A stretch of 64,000 nt of DNA from Chryseobacterium camelliae (GTDB lineage: Bacteria > Bacteroidota > Bacteroidia > Flavobacteriales > Weeksellaceae), in assembly GCF_027920545.1 (NCBI RefSeq), contig NZ_CP115859.1, positions 2,945,001-3,009,000 of the forward strand, written 5' to 3'. Below the pieces are notes generated by a model, which worked only from the letters and a program-made list of their open reading frames with translations, had not been told where the DNA came from and made no database searches. This document shows, piece after piece, positions 51,612-60,366 of the stretch. Numbering within the stretch: position 1 is the stretch's first letter; the number at the start of each line of letters is the position of its first letter. The translations under genes and the position numbers were made by a program.

Positions 51612-51752
51612 TTATGGCTCAAGTCCAGGTCCACCACATGAATTATAAGGAACGCATGTTAATTTATCATTTATAAAACACCATCTGGTACAATTTGCTC
51701 CTCCAAGAATTGATTTCAATTCTTCTTTTGTAAGTTTTTTTAGATTTTTCAT
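51612..51752 (-). CDS. Double-glycine leader peptide (bacteriocin-like)
   Basis: A 46-residue peptide. The leader MKNLKKLTKEELKSILGG has the basic/amphipathic pattern and GG cleavage site typical of peptides processed by C39-peptidase ABC transporters; TKEELKSI-GG is common in Flavobacteriia. The core (28 residues, starting ANCTRWCF) has four cysteines, glycines and a GGPG turn, suggesting one or two disulfides. No C39 transporter or modification enzyme is adjacent, so the export partner must lie elsewhere. A TAATTTTG promoter box is ~100 bp upstream and a terminator ~90 bp downstream, which supports a real gene. Activity (antibacterial, signal, other) is not known. Confidence 0.8.
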   Translation of the reverse strand: MKNLKKLTKEELKSILGGANCTRWCFINDKLTCVPYNSCGGPGLEP

Positions 51753-51853
51753 ATTAATATATTTTAGGTTTATAACAAATTTCAAAAATATTTATTACAT
51801 AATATTAAAATTAATAAATTTTAACATTTTAGAACTATATGTATTTTTCGTTG

Positions 51854-51861
51854 CAAAATTA
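51854..51861 (-). promoter_or_regulatory. -7 promoter box for the leader-peptide gene
   Basis: TAATTTTG on the minus strand matches TAnnTTTG exactly. It lies between this gene and the exported-protein gene upstream. Confidence 0.45.
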
Positions 51862-51892
51862 GTGCTTTAAGCGTTGAGGTAGTTCTAAAAGA

Positions 51893-52411
51893 TTATGGTT
51901 TCCAAAAAGACCACACGCTTCCATTGTATATTGCGAGCTGGTGATTAGCTGTATCATAAGCTATCATTCCTGCGGCTGGATTAACAATATTTAAATGCGG
52001 ATTATCCAATTTGGGAAGTACCATTGCTTTATCATTATCACTAAGAACAAGGATTCCAGGTGTCGAATTTGTTGTTCCGTTATTACCTATTATTACTTTA
52101 GAATTTGTTTGTTCGGTTTTAGAATTTTGTAAAACAGTATTTACTACTCCTGTGGTGTTTATACTCAGGTCAATCCATGAACCGGATCTGAAGTATTTTA
52201 CTTTTTTGTCAGCGATATCATAGATTATTGTCCCATTTTCTGCTCCGGTTACAGAAGCTGCTGAGGTAACCCAAGGAAGAATAAGGCCTCTATTCCCAAC
52301 AGCAAATTCAAGAGATATTGAGGAGTTGCTCACAGAGTTCTTACCGATAGCAATCTGGGAAAAGTGAAGGCTGAAAGATAGCAATGAAAGTATCAGCATT
52401 ATTTTTTTCAT
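51893..52411 (-). CDS. Exported protein with repeated YD..W motifs
   Basis: A 172-residue protein with signal peptide (MKKIMLILSLLSFSLHFSQ). It contains two related segments: GTIIYDIADKKVKYFRSGSW and GMIAYDTANHQLAIYNGSVW, followed by WKP. Similar sequences in flavobacteria occur in surface-exposed proteins near gliding or adhesion genes, but I cannot name a family. The same C-terminal pattern occurs in the following exported gene. It is 65 bp downstream of that gene. Confidence 0.75.
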   Translation of the reverse strand: MKKIMLILSLLSFSLHFSQIAIGKNSVSNSSISLEFAVGNRGLILPWVTSAASVTGAENGTIIYDIADKKVKYFRSGSWIDLSINTTGVVNTVLQNSKTEQTNSKVIIGNNGTTNSTPGILVLSDNDKAMVLPKLDNPHLNIVNPAAGMIAYDTANHQLAIYNGSVWSFWKP

Positions 52412-52476
52412 GTTTTTGATATTTGTTAAAGTGTGTAAAATAAATTATTATTTTGTAATCATGGAGTTCTTGGAGT

Positions 52477-53796
52477 CTAATTGTCAGGACATGTCTGTAT
52501 ATTTAGGCAGCGCCATCCGTAGGTAGCTCCACTGTCAGTAGTCGTATAAATTTTCAGGCAATTATTAGTCGTATCATATACTGCCATTCCTTCGATAAAG
52601 TTTAATGAAGAAATACCAACAGGATTACCCGAGCTGTCAAAAGGAACACGGTTTAAAACAAAACCTTTAGTTTTGGCTTCCAATGCCATCCAGCCGCCTT
52701 TTCTTATCATCGGCCAATTGTCCAGATTATCTGTACCAGCCCTTCCCAGAGCAGTTATTCCCATTTTGGTATCAAGCGAAGTTCCTGTGGTTATTCCTGG
52801 TTTATAGCAACTGCTGCACGCAGAAATATTTTGAGAGGTACCTAATCCTTGTCCTTGGTCACTTCCGATGTCGGCTGCTCCACTAGTGTTTACAAGAATA
52901 GGTACACCTTGTGAATCAATGCAGGAAGCATCAGCACAGATGTTTTTATTAGGTGCTATGGAACCCGATCCTACAGTTGCTGTTCCGGCTGCCGCTACCA
53001 GCTGGCTGGAGGTTACATTTTCATCTCCTTCAGCTGCATCCAGGCAGCCATCATTATCAGAGTCTAGATCTAAATCATTTGGGATTCCGTCGCCATCGGC
53101 ATCGCAAGGCAAGGGTACCGTAGCACCAAAGGTGAAATTTGCCCAGTTTTCTGCCACCGTATAATTGAATGAGACGCTGGTATGAACTCCAGGTATTCTG
53201 AGTATAACATAACCTTCATGTCCTGTAATCTGAGTTGGTGAATTAACGACAAGCGTATTTCCTCCCGAAGACCAGATGATCTCAATTGGGTTACTAAATA
53301 TAATGGGTACATATGCTACGCCGCTTCCAATGGACGCAAAAACCAATACAGGATCAGTCATAGGTGAGGAAAAGGTCAAAGTATTTGTGGTAGCCTGTAT
53401 ATTTTTAATGGTCGGGTTATTGTTCGGGACGCCATAAGATGAAGGGAATACTCCATAATTGTATACGCCTGCGGTTGTCTGTAAGGGTTGGCTTGATGTA
53501 TATGTATAGGCAATCCCGTTAATGGTTCCTGTTGCAACTTTATTATCTGTTACAGAAAATGTAAGAGGACCAGTCCAGTAAAATTGTCCTGGACATTCAA
53601 GTGCATCAGGGATACCATCGTTATCATCGTCCCTGTCAAGGTCATCTGTGATGCCATCACCATCAGTATCCGTTAATTTTGCTGCTGTCGTAAAGGGATT
53701 GGCGGATGTAATAAGGTTCGTCTGATTATGGCTAGTTTGGGTAAAAATTATGGAATACAATAGTAAGCCCATAAGAGAAAATATTTTTTTCTTCAT
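52477..53796 (-). CDS. Exported protein with thrombospondin type 3 calcium-binding repeats
   Basis: A 439-residue protein with signal peptide to about residue 20 (IIFTQTSHNQ). Two thrombospondin type 3-like acidic repeats are visible: TDGDGITDDLDRDDDNDGIPDALE near residue 44, and DADGDGIPNDLDLDSDNDGC near residue 232. Between them is a beta-rich adhesion-like region. The C-terminal part has GMAVYDTTNNCLKIYTT and a terminal tryptophan-cysteine segment, the motif shared with the gene downstream. No C-terminal secretion-sorting (T9SS) signal is obvious. Surface adhesion is likely. The start is the ATG at 53796. Confidence 0.82.
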   Translation of the reverse strand: MKKKIFSLMGLLLYSIIFTQTSHNQTNLITSANPFTTAAKLTDTDGDGITDDLDRDDDNDGIPDALECPGQFYWTGPLTFSVTDNKVATGTINGIAYTYTSSQPLQTTAGVYNYGVFPSSYGVPNNNPTIKNIQATTNTLTFSSPMTDPVLVFASIGSGVAYVPIIFSNPIEIIWSSGGNTLVVNSPTQITGHEGYVILRIPGVHTSVSFNYTVAENWANFTFGATVPLPCDADGDGIPNDLDLDSDNDGCLDAAEGDENVTSSQLVAAAGTATVGSGSIAPNKNICADASCIDSQGVPILVNTSGAADIGSDQGQGLGTSQNISACSSCYKPGITTGTSLDTKMGITALGRAGTDNLDNWPMIRKGGWMALEAKTKGFVLNRVPFDSSGNPVGISSLNFIEGMAVYDTTNNCLKIYTTTDSGATYGWRCLNIQTCPDN

Positions 53797-54131
53797 ACCA
53801 AATATTTAATGATTTTGTTAGGTGTTTTCGGTCAATTTTTTTGGGAAATATTGTTGTTATTCTAAACTTCCCAATTAAAAATTATTATATTAAAATTAGT
53901 TAAATAAATACAAAATTCAATACATTAAAATTAAATATTTTAAATTAAAATATAATATAGTATTATTTAAATATATTATTCTTAATTCGACTGTGGTGAT
54001 TACAGATAGAAGATGCAATGATTCTGATACATTCAAAAAGAAGAATGTAAGAGGAGGATATGAATTTTTATATTTTAAGAAATATATTTTGTCCATTTTT
54101 TAACCTGTAATTTTTCATAAACCACCATATA
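53797..54131. other. Very AT-rich non-coding gap
   Basis: 335 bp, dominated by A/T runs around 53870-53990. No gene or clear element is seen before the IS remnant. Confidence 0.45.
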
Positions 54132-54293
54132 TGTAAATTCCAGAGATATTGACCACCTAATTCCTGATTAAATTGACCACTAAGAATGAAGTCAAAAAGG
54201 TGTCTAAAAGATGGTTTAAAAATATAAAATAAATCTTTATTCTGAGCTGATTTTTCTGATCAGCTTTTTTCCTTCTCATAGATTCCCCTTTAG
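54132..54293 (-). mobile_element. Solo right end of the IS21-family element
   Basis: From the TGTAAATTCC terminus the sequence matches the complement of the right end of the complete IS (TTGACCA repeats, the TTTAGACACC-like region, and the 3' end of istB up to CATAGATTCCCC) and then breaks off. The istB tail carries an extra T in the TGATTTTTCTG run. There is no transposase gene. Confidence 0.85.
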
Positions 54294-54603
54294 TCATGCT
54301 GTACTTGTAAGGTTAAAATATATTAAAAAGCTTTTTAAGTATTTTTAATAATTGATTTTTTTTACAGGGTGTTTGTTATGTTTTTTGTTGTGGATGGGTC
54401 TCTCTTGGAGAGTTTTTTAATATTTTCCACAAATTAATGTCCCTTATAATGAAAAAGCTGCAACAATGTAATCATTAAAAGCACTGCTGAATTTTTGCAT
54501 AACTAGATTAAAGTTCCTCAAAAAAAATGATCTTCAACCGTATAGTATGATTATATTTACTCTTTAGTGCAGATTTGAAACCTTTCTGAAAAATTTAACA
54601 TAA
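54294..54603. other. Non-coding gap after the IS remnant
   Basis: 310 bp of AT-rich sequence without open frames; no promoter is evident beyond AT-rich tracts. Confidence 0.45.
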
Positions 54604-55215
54604 ATGAGTACAAGTATAATAAAGAAATTCAGCCCTTTAATGATAGGGTTTGTAATAGCGGGCACACTGATTATTCTTTTTTTTGATGTTGTTTTTACTT
54701 CTCGTTCAAAATTTGATGTTGTAGACAAACCAAATGACAAGATGATAGTCATGTTCAATACAGAAATTGATAAGGAAATAGATGCCCATACTCACAGTAT
54801 TGACCATAAAGGTTATATTCCGGAAAGCCGCCAGAGTACCATCAATTATCTTAATACACTAAAATCAATTGAAGGTTATGCTCGGTACGGAGTAAAATCT
54901 ATGAAAGCAAGAAATTATATTGAACTGAAAATAGAGTTTACTGATGGCAAAATCGTTGACCAAGTTTACACGGGTCAAAATGTATCAGGTTTTATGGCTC
55001 CGTCTTTATTGATGAAAGTAATTATGAGAAAAGGTAAAGCAATAAAGGTGTATACCAATGGACAAGAGAGGAAAGCTTCACCTGAATGGGCTATTCCTGA
55101 TATTAATCTGATGATAGATAAAGCTATTTCCTACGATATTATTCAACATAGAGATTCTTATTTTGCTCCTTATAAAAAGCAACAAGATATTGACAAAGAG
55201 TGGAAGGAGCAGTAA
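54604..55215 (+). CDS. Membrane-anchored protein of unknown function
   Basis: A 203-residue protein with a single N-terminal TM helix (MIGFVIAGTLIILFFDVVF, residues ~13-31) and a soluble, probably periplasmic domain. A conserved-looking stretch GYARYGVKSMKARNYIELKI is followed by FTDGKIVDQVYTGQNVSGFM. No family recognised. It lies between the two solo IS21 ends. Confidence 0.65.
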   Translation: MSTSIIKKFSPLMIGFVIAGTLIILFFDVVFTSRSKFDVVDKPNDKMIVMFNTEIDKEIDAHTHSIDHKGYIPESRQSTINYLNTLKSIEGYARYGVKSMKARNYIELKIEFTDGKIVDQVYTGQNVSGFMAPSLLMKVIMRKGKAIKVYTNGQERKASPEWAIPDINLMIDKAISYDIIQHRDSYFAPYKKQQDIDKEWKEQ

Positions 55216-55643
55216 TTTATTTCAAAGTATAAAGAATCAGATTGACTCAAAAGATTAATCAATTTAGATATTAATGGAAAGAAAATTCTTAGAACCGTTG
55301 TCGGATTAAAGGTAAGCTGTAAGTTTTTAAATATAAAAAATCAAAATAATGTTCCTGTCTGTGCAGTACTGAAATCAAGAATGCGGTCATAATTTCCCGG
55401 AGGGTTTTACCGATGAACATACTGGTCAACATTTTTTCAACCGTTCCGAATGTACTGGCATAACAGATAAAATAAGTTCCCATTAAGGAAACAATAATTA
55501 TTACAGATATTATCAAAGATCTCGAAAAAGTATTTAAAAAAATAATAACATAAATTATGCAGTACTGTTTAAGAGGATTTTTGTCGAAAAAATAAATCTA
55601 TCAAGCTTAGTAGTACTTCATATATAATCAATCATGGAATAAG
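55216..55643. other. Non-coding gap, possible gene remnant on the minus strand
   Basis: 428 bp. The minus strand carries a hydrophobic frame (IISVIIIVSLMGTYFICYAS and on to TLREIMTAFLISVL) that is open without a good start or ribosome-binding site; it may be a fragment of a membrane protein. Otherwise nothing is seen. Confidence 0.35.
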
Positions 55644-56336
55644 ATGAAAACAAGCTATATCAGTAAAAAGGAAATCATAATAGGTGAAGAAATACGATGT
55701 AAGGATATTAGGGACGGTATTTTGAGTTTGTTGAAATCGGATTTTCCGGACTTACATACCGAAGATTATATTTCTATTGATGAATTAAATCAATATAGAA
55801 GGCTTTATCTCACTTCGCTTGTTGTTCAGGAGCGAGGAGAACTGGCGGTTATCGATAGTGATGTGATAAAGGCTATCCAAAACAATTCGATTCTCTCGGA
55901 AGATATACAAGAAGAATTGGAAGCACGGCTAACCGTAGGTCAAAAGCTTGCCGATATAGTTGCAAGATTCGGAGGCAGTTGGATATTTATCATTACTTTT
56001 TTTTCGTTTATCCTTTTATGGATAATTACTAATATTATTTTTCTAAGCAGCCAACCCTTCGATCCTTTTCCTTTTATCCTCCTTAATCTCCTGCTTTCCT
56101 GTTTAGCAGCAATTCAAGCTCCGATTATCATGATGAGTCAAAACAGGCAGGAACAAAAAGATCGTGTAAGGGGCGAACATGACTATAAGATCAATTTGAA
56201 AGCGGAACTAGAGATAAAATTACTGAACGAAAAAATGGACCACCTGCTTATTCATCAAAGCAAAAAGTTGCTGGAGATCCAAGAAGTTCAAACAGATTAT
56301 TTAGAAGATCTTCTAAAAGAATTAAAGAAAAAATAA
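55644..56336 (+). CDS. DUF1003-domain membrane protein
   Basis: A 230-residue protein. The N-terminal ~100 residues are soluble; the DUF1003 core follows with two TM helices at about 112-133 and 143-165 (FGGSWIFIITFFSFILLWII; PFPFILLNLLLSCLAAIQAP) and the hallmark MMSQNRQEQKDRVRGEHDY. The C-terminal helix (KINLKAELEIKLLNEKMDHL) is a coiled coil. DUF1003 proteins occur widely and their function is unknown. Confidence 0.9.
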   Translation: MKTSYISKKEIIIGEEIRCKDIRDGILSLLKSDFPDLHTEDYISIDELNQYRRLYLTSLVVQERGELAVIDSDVIKAIQNNSILSEDIQEELEARLTVGQKLADIVARFGGSWIFIITFFSFILLWIITNIIFLSSQPFDPFPFILLNLLLSCLAAIQAPIIMMSQNRQEQKDRVRGEHDYKINLKAELEIKLLNEKMDHLLIHQSKKLLEIQEVQTDYLEDLLKELKKK

Positions 56337-56425
56337 CCTGCAAAGGGTGATAGATGTGGGTTGCAAATTAGTCCGAAATAGTGGGAGTGTAACTCAAACT
56401 GTGTCATTGGATAATTAACCTAAAT

Positions 56426-56812
56426 CTAAAAGCCTCTATCAAGTTTGCGCCTATCCCCAAATTTAATATAAAGTTGGGATATGGTCAAGCCCCAGTTGTG
56501 CACCGGCATCGTCCATTTTTTAGAAATATCCTTTATTATCAGGAACATCAGTTTCATAAGAGCTTGCTCAGAACTAAATGTACCTTTGGACTTCGTGATT
56601 TTACGGATCTGACGGTGCATTCTTTCAATTGGATTAGTAGTATAAATGGTTTTACGCACTTGTTCATCGTACTCGAAAAAAGTAGAGAGATTGATCCACT
56701 TGTCCAGCCATGATTTAGCCGCTATTGGATATTTCTTTCCCCACTTCTCTTCAAAGGCGAGCAAATTTTCATATCCCATTTCTTCATTGACAGCTTTGTA
56801 AACCGGCTTTAG
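56426..56812 (-). pseudogene. C-terminal fragment of an IS256-family transposase
   Basis: On the minus strand the frame (KPVYKAVNEEMGYENLLAFE; WLDKWINLSTFFEYDEQVRK; TTNPIERMHRQIRKITKSKG; NWGLTISQLYIKFGDR) matches the C-terminal third of IS256/mutator transposases. It has the conserved TTNPIER motif. The 5' part is missing: the frame runs upstream directly into the IS21 remnant end at 56814, so the IS21 insertion (or later deletion) truncated it. Confidence 0.85.
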
Positions 56813-56813
56813 G

Positions 56814-57047
56814 TGTAAATTCTAGTGATATTGACCACCTAATTTCTGATTAAATTGACCACTAAGAATGAAGTCAAAAAGGTGTCTAAAAGATGGTTTA
56901 AAAATATAAAATAAATCTTTATTCTGAGCTGATTTTCTGATCAGCTTTTTTCCTTCTCATAGATTCCCCTTTAAGGTCTATTTTCAGGGAGTTATGTACC
57001 ATTCTGTCAAGGATTGCATCGGCTATTGTTTGTTCCGCAATTACTTT
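56814..57047 (-). mobile_element. Second solo right end of the IS21-family element
   Basis: The TGTAAATTCT terminus starts a stretch that matches the complement of the right end of the complete IS, extending further into istB than the first remnant (through the codons for IADAILDRMVHNSL). It breaks off in ATTACTT. It is in the same orientation as the remnant at 54132 and almost identical to it where they overlap. Confidence 0.87.
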
Positions 57048-57081
57048 ATACATTTAGTGAGCATATACATTTAGTTGTAGG

Positions 57082-57882
57082 TTATGAAGTGAATTTATCT
57101 TTCATTTTTCTATTGATCCATCTTTTAACCATCATACTTTCTGATGGTAATCGGTAAATACCACCTGAAAGAATGTTTAATAAGTTATCCCAAAAATTAA
57201 TTTTTTTATTTGATTCATGGGTGTATTTTGTTAATGCTATCAGGTATTGATGTTCATATTCTCTTGCTTCTTTTAAAGTATAATTTGTTGGCATATCTCT
57301 CATAATATCAAAGGTGATTTTGCTAAAGATTTTCGGAGAATATTTTTCAACAAAGTCTGATTCTAGCCTGCATACACCTGTAAGTGGGATGAGTAAAGAG
57401 AAAATTTCATCATAAAAGTTGCAAATCGTGGCTTTCCATGATATCAATACTTCTTCAGGCAAAATCTGTATGGCCACTTGGATTAATTTTTTTTGAGTCT
57501 CTTCTAGATTTTCAATGTAGGTTTTATTTTGCTGCCAGAATATTGACGAATTGATTTTATTTTTGTTATTAATATTTTCCAATAAGTATTGAAACTGTAG
57601 TTGAATATACTTTATATTATTACTGACATTGCTTAAAGCATTATCCCACAGATTATGTTTACTCAAACTACAATGGTTACTAAATACCAATCTTGATTTA
57701 TTATTAAGATTCTGTAATTCTTTCAATATTCGAAGGGTTTCTGTTGCATCCCTTTCTAAGGTGATAATGGTATTTCTGATATAGAATAAGGCGACAAACT
57801 GAGAATAATGGACTCTGCCTGAAACATTTTTTTTATATCTAAGTCCAAATCTATTTTTGGAGTATTTATTAAGCTTTTTCAT
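57082..57882 (-). CDS. Protein of unknown function
   Basis: A 266-residue soluble-looking protein, basic and asparagine-rich, mostly helical. A lysine-rich N terminus (MKKLNKYSKNRFGLRYKKN) precedes VHYSQFVALFYIRNTIITLERDA; a hydrophobic helix (NFYDEIFSLLIPLTGVCRLE) lies around residue 160, and the C terminus ends in MMVKRWINRKMKDK. No family is recognised. It is monocistronic, with an AT-rich 230-bp gap upstream. Confidence 0.65.
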   Translation of the reverse strand: MKKLNKYSKNRFGLRYKKNVSGRVHYSQFVALFYIRNTIITLERDATETLRILKELQNLNNKSRLVFSNHCSLSKHNLWDNALSNVSNNIKYIQLQFQYLLENINNKNKINSSIFWQQNKTYIENLEETQKKLIQVAIQILPEEVLISWKATICNFYDEIFSLLIPLTGVCRLESDFVEKYSPKIFSKITFDIMRDMPTNYTLKEAREYEHQYLIALTKYTHESNKKINFWDNLLNILSGGIYRLPSESMMVKRWINRKMKDKFTS

Positions 57883-58112
57883 TAGAATTTCATTGTGTTT
57901 TATTTTTTGTTTGTTCTTTTTTAAAGGACCATTGCTAATTGTGAGATGAAATAAGATGTTGCCATTGATCGTTTCTTTTCTTAATACCTTTGTCTATGTA
58001 AAAAAATGAAGTTGAATATAAATGTTTATATAACTCAGGAATATCTTTTAGAATTTCAATTGGTTCTATAAATATCTTTTTTGTTAATATTGAAATTGTT
58101 CAAATTTTTTAA

Positions 58113-58451
58113 TTATTGAGGATCGCTTTTTATTATGATTAGTATCATTTTGAAACGTTCATTTCCTTTTATGGAATGAGGCTTATCAGCCGGTATTATA
58201 ATAGATTCTCCTTCTTGTATAAAAAAAGATGCTCCTTCTATAATTATTTCTGCATTACCCTCGATGATTTGGACAAAAGCATCAAAAGGTGATATACTTT
58301 CTGGAAGCCCTTCTTTATCATCAAATGATACAGCATTGATGGTACCTGTTAATTTTTCCAGTATTGTTTTACTAACAACTGAACTCGGAATATATTCTAC
58401 AATCTGATTGGTAATATATATTTTTGATTTCTCAAATTCTTTGTGATGCAT
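58113..58451 (-). CDS. Cupin-domain protein
   Basis: A 112-residue single-domain cupin: DAFVQIIEGNAEIIIEGASF gives the first cupin strand pair and SIIIPADKPHSIKG the second motif, but the metal-binding histidine cluster of motif 1 is not complete. The N-terminal region (YITNQIVEYIPSSVVSKTIL) is family-typical. Such small cupins are often sensors or isomerases; function is not determinable. Confidence 0.85.
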   Translation of the reverse strand: MHHKEFEKSKIYITNQIVEYIPSSVVSKTILEKLTGTINAVSFDDKEGLPESISPFDAFVQIIEGNAEIIIEGASFFIQEGESIIIPADKPHSIKGNERFKMILIIIKSDPQ

Positions 58452-58490
58452 TGTTGTTTGTTTAAGAATAAAAAATGGAATATTGTAAAT

Positions 58491-58527
58491 AAAAAGGACA
58501 GAAATGTCTAATTTTCTATCCTTTTTT
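58491..58527 (-). terminator. Terminator after the CsbD-like gene
   Basis: On the minus strand AAAAAGGATAGA pairs with TCTGTCCTTTTT with one mismatch, followed by ATTTT. Confidence 0.65.
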
Positions 58528-58588
58528 TCAGATTAAACTTTTTTTGAAAATATACCTTTTCATAGGTTTTATCTGTATTGAAAACAAT

Positions 58589-58804
58589 TTAAGAAAGGTT
58601 AATTTCTTTTATAATATCGACAACTTCTTCCCTGTTTTTTCTTAACCTGTTTCCAATTCTTTCAAGCATTTCCTTTTCTTTACCTTCTTCAAGCTTCAGG
58701 TCATAATCCGTTAATGTTGAATATTTTTCTTTCAGTTGCTTTGACTGTTCATTCCAGTTTTCCAGAATTTTAAAAGATTTGTCGTTGTTATGATTTGTGT
58801 TCAT
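58589..58804 (-). CDS. CsbD-like stress protein
   Basis: A 71-residue hydrophilic protein of the CsbD-like family: WNEQSKQLKEKYSTLTDYDL and GKEKEMLERIGNRLRKNREE are the family features. CsbD-type proteins accumulate in stress in many bacteria; their mechanism is unknown. A paralogue lies 690 bp away in the opposite direction (59496). Confidence 0.85.
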   Translation of the reverse strand: MNTNHNNDKSFKILENWNEQSKQLKEKYSTLTDYDLKLEEGKEKEMLERIGNRLRKNREEVVDIIKEINLS

Positions 58805-59495
58805 GTGATAGGCTTTAATGAAGCTTAATTGCTACATAGCAAAGTTCAATATATTATAATCAATTGTATTACAGATTCCTTTTTTTATGTTGTATATTTC
58901 ACACTGTAATAAGTATTCGAAATTGTTTTTATTTTCTCAGTGAATCTGGATCTTCCAACATAGCTCAAACTTGATTCAGAACTTAACAAATCACATCAAA
59001 CTACAATATATAGCTGGGAGAAGAAAAGTGCATTCACTATCTCTTTTTAACTGGGGATTAAATTATATATATTATTACATAAAGTTAGGAAAAGCCATTG
59101 TTGTCTTTGCTGTAGATGAGATAAGCTTATTTAGTTAGGTTTGCATACGAGACTTCTAATCTCTTTTTTGAAATGGAGGTAGAATAAGCAGATAATATTT
59201 AGTGTTTATACTCATTAATCTAACTAATAAGGATTAAAGCTGTTATTTCCATGCAAAGTTTGCAATAATTAATAAGTACACACAAAATCATCACTGATCC
59301 CATATTTATCAAATATAAGCATAAGGTTTCGTCTTCATTTTTTTACAACTAAAACATAAGCGACTTAAAAACCTGGAAGATCTTTAACCGGAAACATGTG
59401 ATATATGCAAATTTATTTGTAAAAAGTATAGTGTAGATACGATTGTAAATATTCAACTTTGAAGAGTAATAATTCTGTTACATGAAATCTTAATT
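58805..59495. other. Intergenic region between two CsbD-like genes
   Basis: A 691-bp gap separating divergent paralogues. No open frame of note or hairpin of significance is seen; it probably carries two divergent promoters. Confidence 0.45.
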
Positions 59496-59714
59496 ATGGA
59501 TACAGATCACAATAAAGGCCAAGAGACTTTTAAAATCACAGGAGATTGGGAGCAACAGTCCCGACAGTTGAAAGAACAATTCTTCCAGCTTAAAGATTCA
59601 GACTTGTTTTTTGATAAAGGAAAAGAAAATGAACTGCTGGAAAGAATAGGGAATAAGTTAAGCAAAAACCGTGAAGAGGTTATTAAAATTCTTAATGACA
59701 CTCAGCTTTTATAA
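59496..59714 (+). CDS. CsbD-like stress protein (paralogue)
   Basis: A 72-residue protein, about 50 per cent identical to the one at 58589: WEQQSRQLKEQFFQLKDSDL and GKENELLERIGNKLSKNREE. It probably starts an operon with the following small genes and the antiporter. Confidence 0.87.
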   Translation: MDTDHNKGQETFKITGDWEQQSRQLKEQFFQLKDSDLFFDKGKENELLERIGNKLSKNREEVIKILNDTQLL

Positions 59715-59844
59715 TGAGTATATTAAAACCAAAGAAATAGTATATATATTTTTAAAAGGTTTTAATAGAAAAAAGGCAGGTGCTTTTAAGTTTCTGCCTT
59801 TTTTATTTGAACTCTATATTAGATTTCGTTTAAATGAAAAAAAA

Positions 59845-60057
59845 ATGAGATCAACAGATAATTTGCAGGCTCTTACAAGAGAGATTTTTAAAGTGACGAC
59901 TAAAATTCAGTCTTCATATCCCGAATTGTACTTTTTGTTAAATGAGACTCCGTTATTCATGTCCCCAAACGAGAAAAGTATTACATTAAAAGATCTCAAA
60001 CAATATCTTGCTACGATAAGAATGCAGCTTATTACTTTCGAGAAAGATAAAAAGTAG
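59845..60057 (+). CDS. Small protein of unknown function
   Basis: 70 residues from the ATG at 59845 (after an A-rich stretch that can serve as ribosome-binding site). A longer frame starts at 59671 but overlaps the CsbD-like gene and is rejected. The protein is helical (LQALTREIFKVTTKIQSSYP; LKDLKQYLATIRMQLITFEK). Family unknown. Confidence 0.6.
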   Translation: MRSTDNLQALTREIFKVTTKIQSSYPELYFLLNETPLFMSPNEKSITLKDLKQYLATIRMQLITFEKDKK

Positions 60058-60061
60058 AATT

Positions 60062-60331
60062 ATGAAAACAATCACACTATATAAGTTTAAGGATTCCGTA
60101 ACACAGAAAATTCCTTTTTTCGAGGGAAAATCTATGCTCAATTCCCCCAGCAATTTTACGGAAATTGATATTTTAGATACAGAAAAAGTTATTGAATATC
60201 TGATTGAAGTATCTGATGATTTTGATTTTGAAAACTATGACACTGCTGAATTGATAGCATTATGCAATACTTCGAACAAATTTGTTGAACATCATTTTGT
60301 CACACGCTTGAATGATTATGATGTTATATAG
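60062..60331 (+). CDS. Small acidic protein of unknown function
   Basis: 89 residues, starting 4 bp after the preceding gene. The centre is rich in acidic residues (VIEYLIEVSDDFDFENYDTA) and histidines occur near the end (NKFVEHHFVTRL). Family unknown. It belongs to the same probable operon as its neighbours. Confidence 0.6.
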   Translation: MKTITLYKFKDSVTQKIPFFEGKSMLNSPSNFTEIDILDTEKVIEYLIEVSDDFDFENYDTAELIALCNTSNKFVEHHFVTRLNDYDVI

Positions 60332-60366
60332 ATTTTAGATTAAAGTTATTTAGAGAATCAAAATGT

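Noticed and set aside
55289..55516. Minus-strand membrane protein gene of 75 codons
   Set aside because: No good start or ribosome-binding site, no family match, and it lies in a gap that looks like remains of a gene. Noted as a possible fragment only.
59671..60057. 128-codon protein starting at 59671
   Set aside because: It overlaps the CsbD-like gene by 44 bp and the added N terminus is low in likelihood; the ATG at 59845 is preferred.
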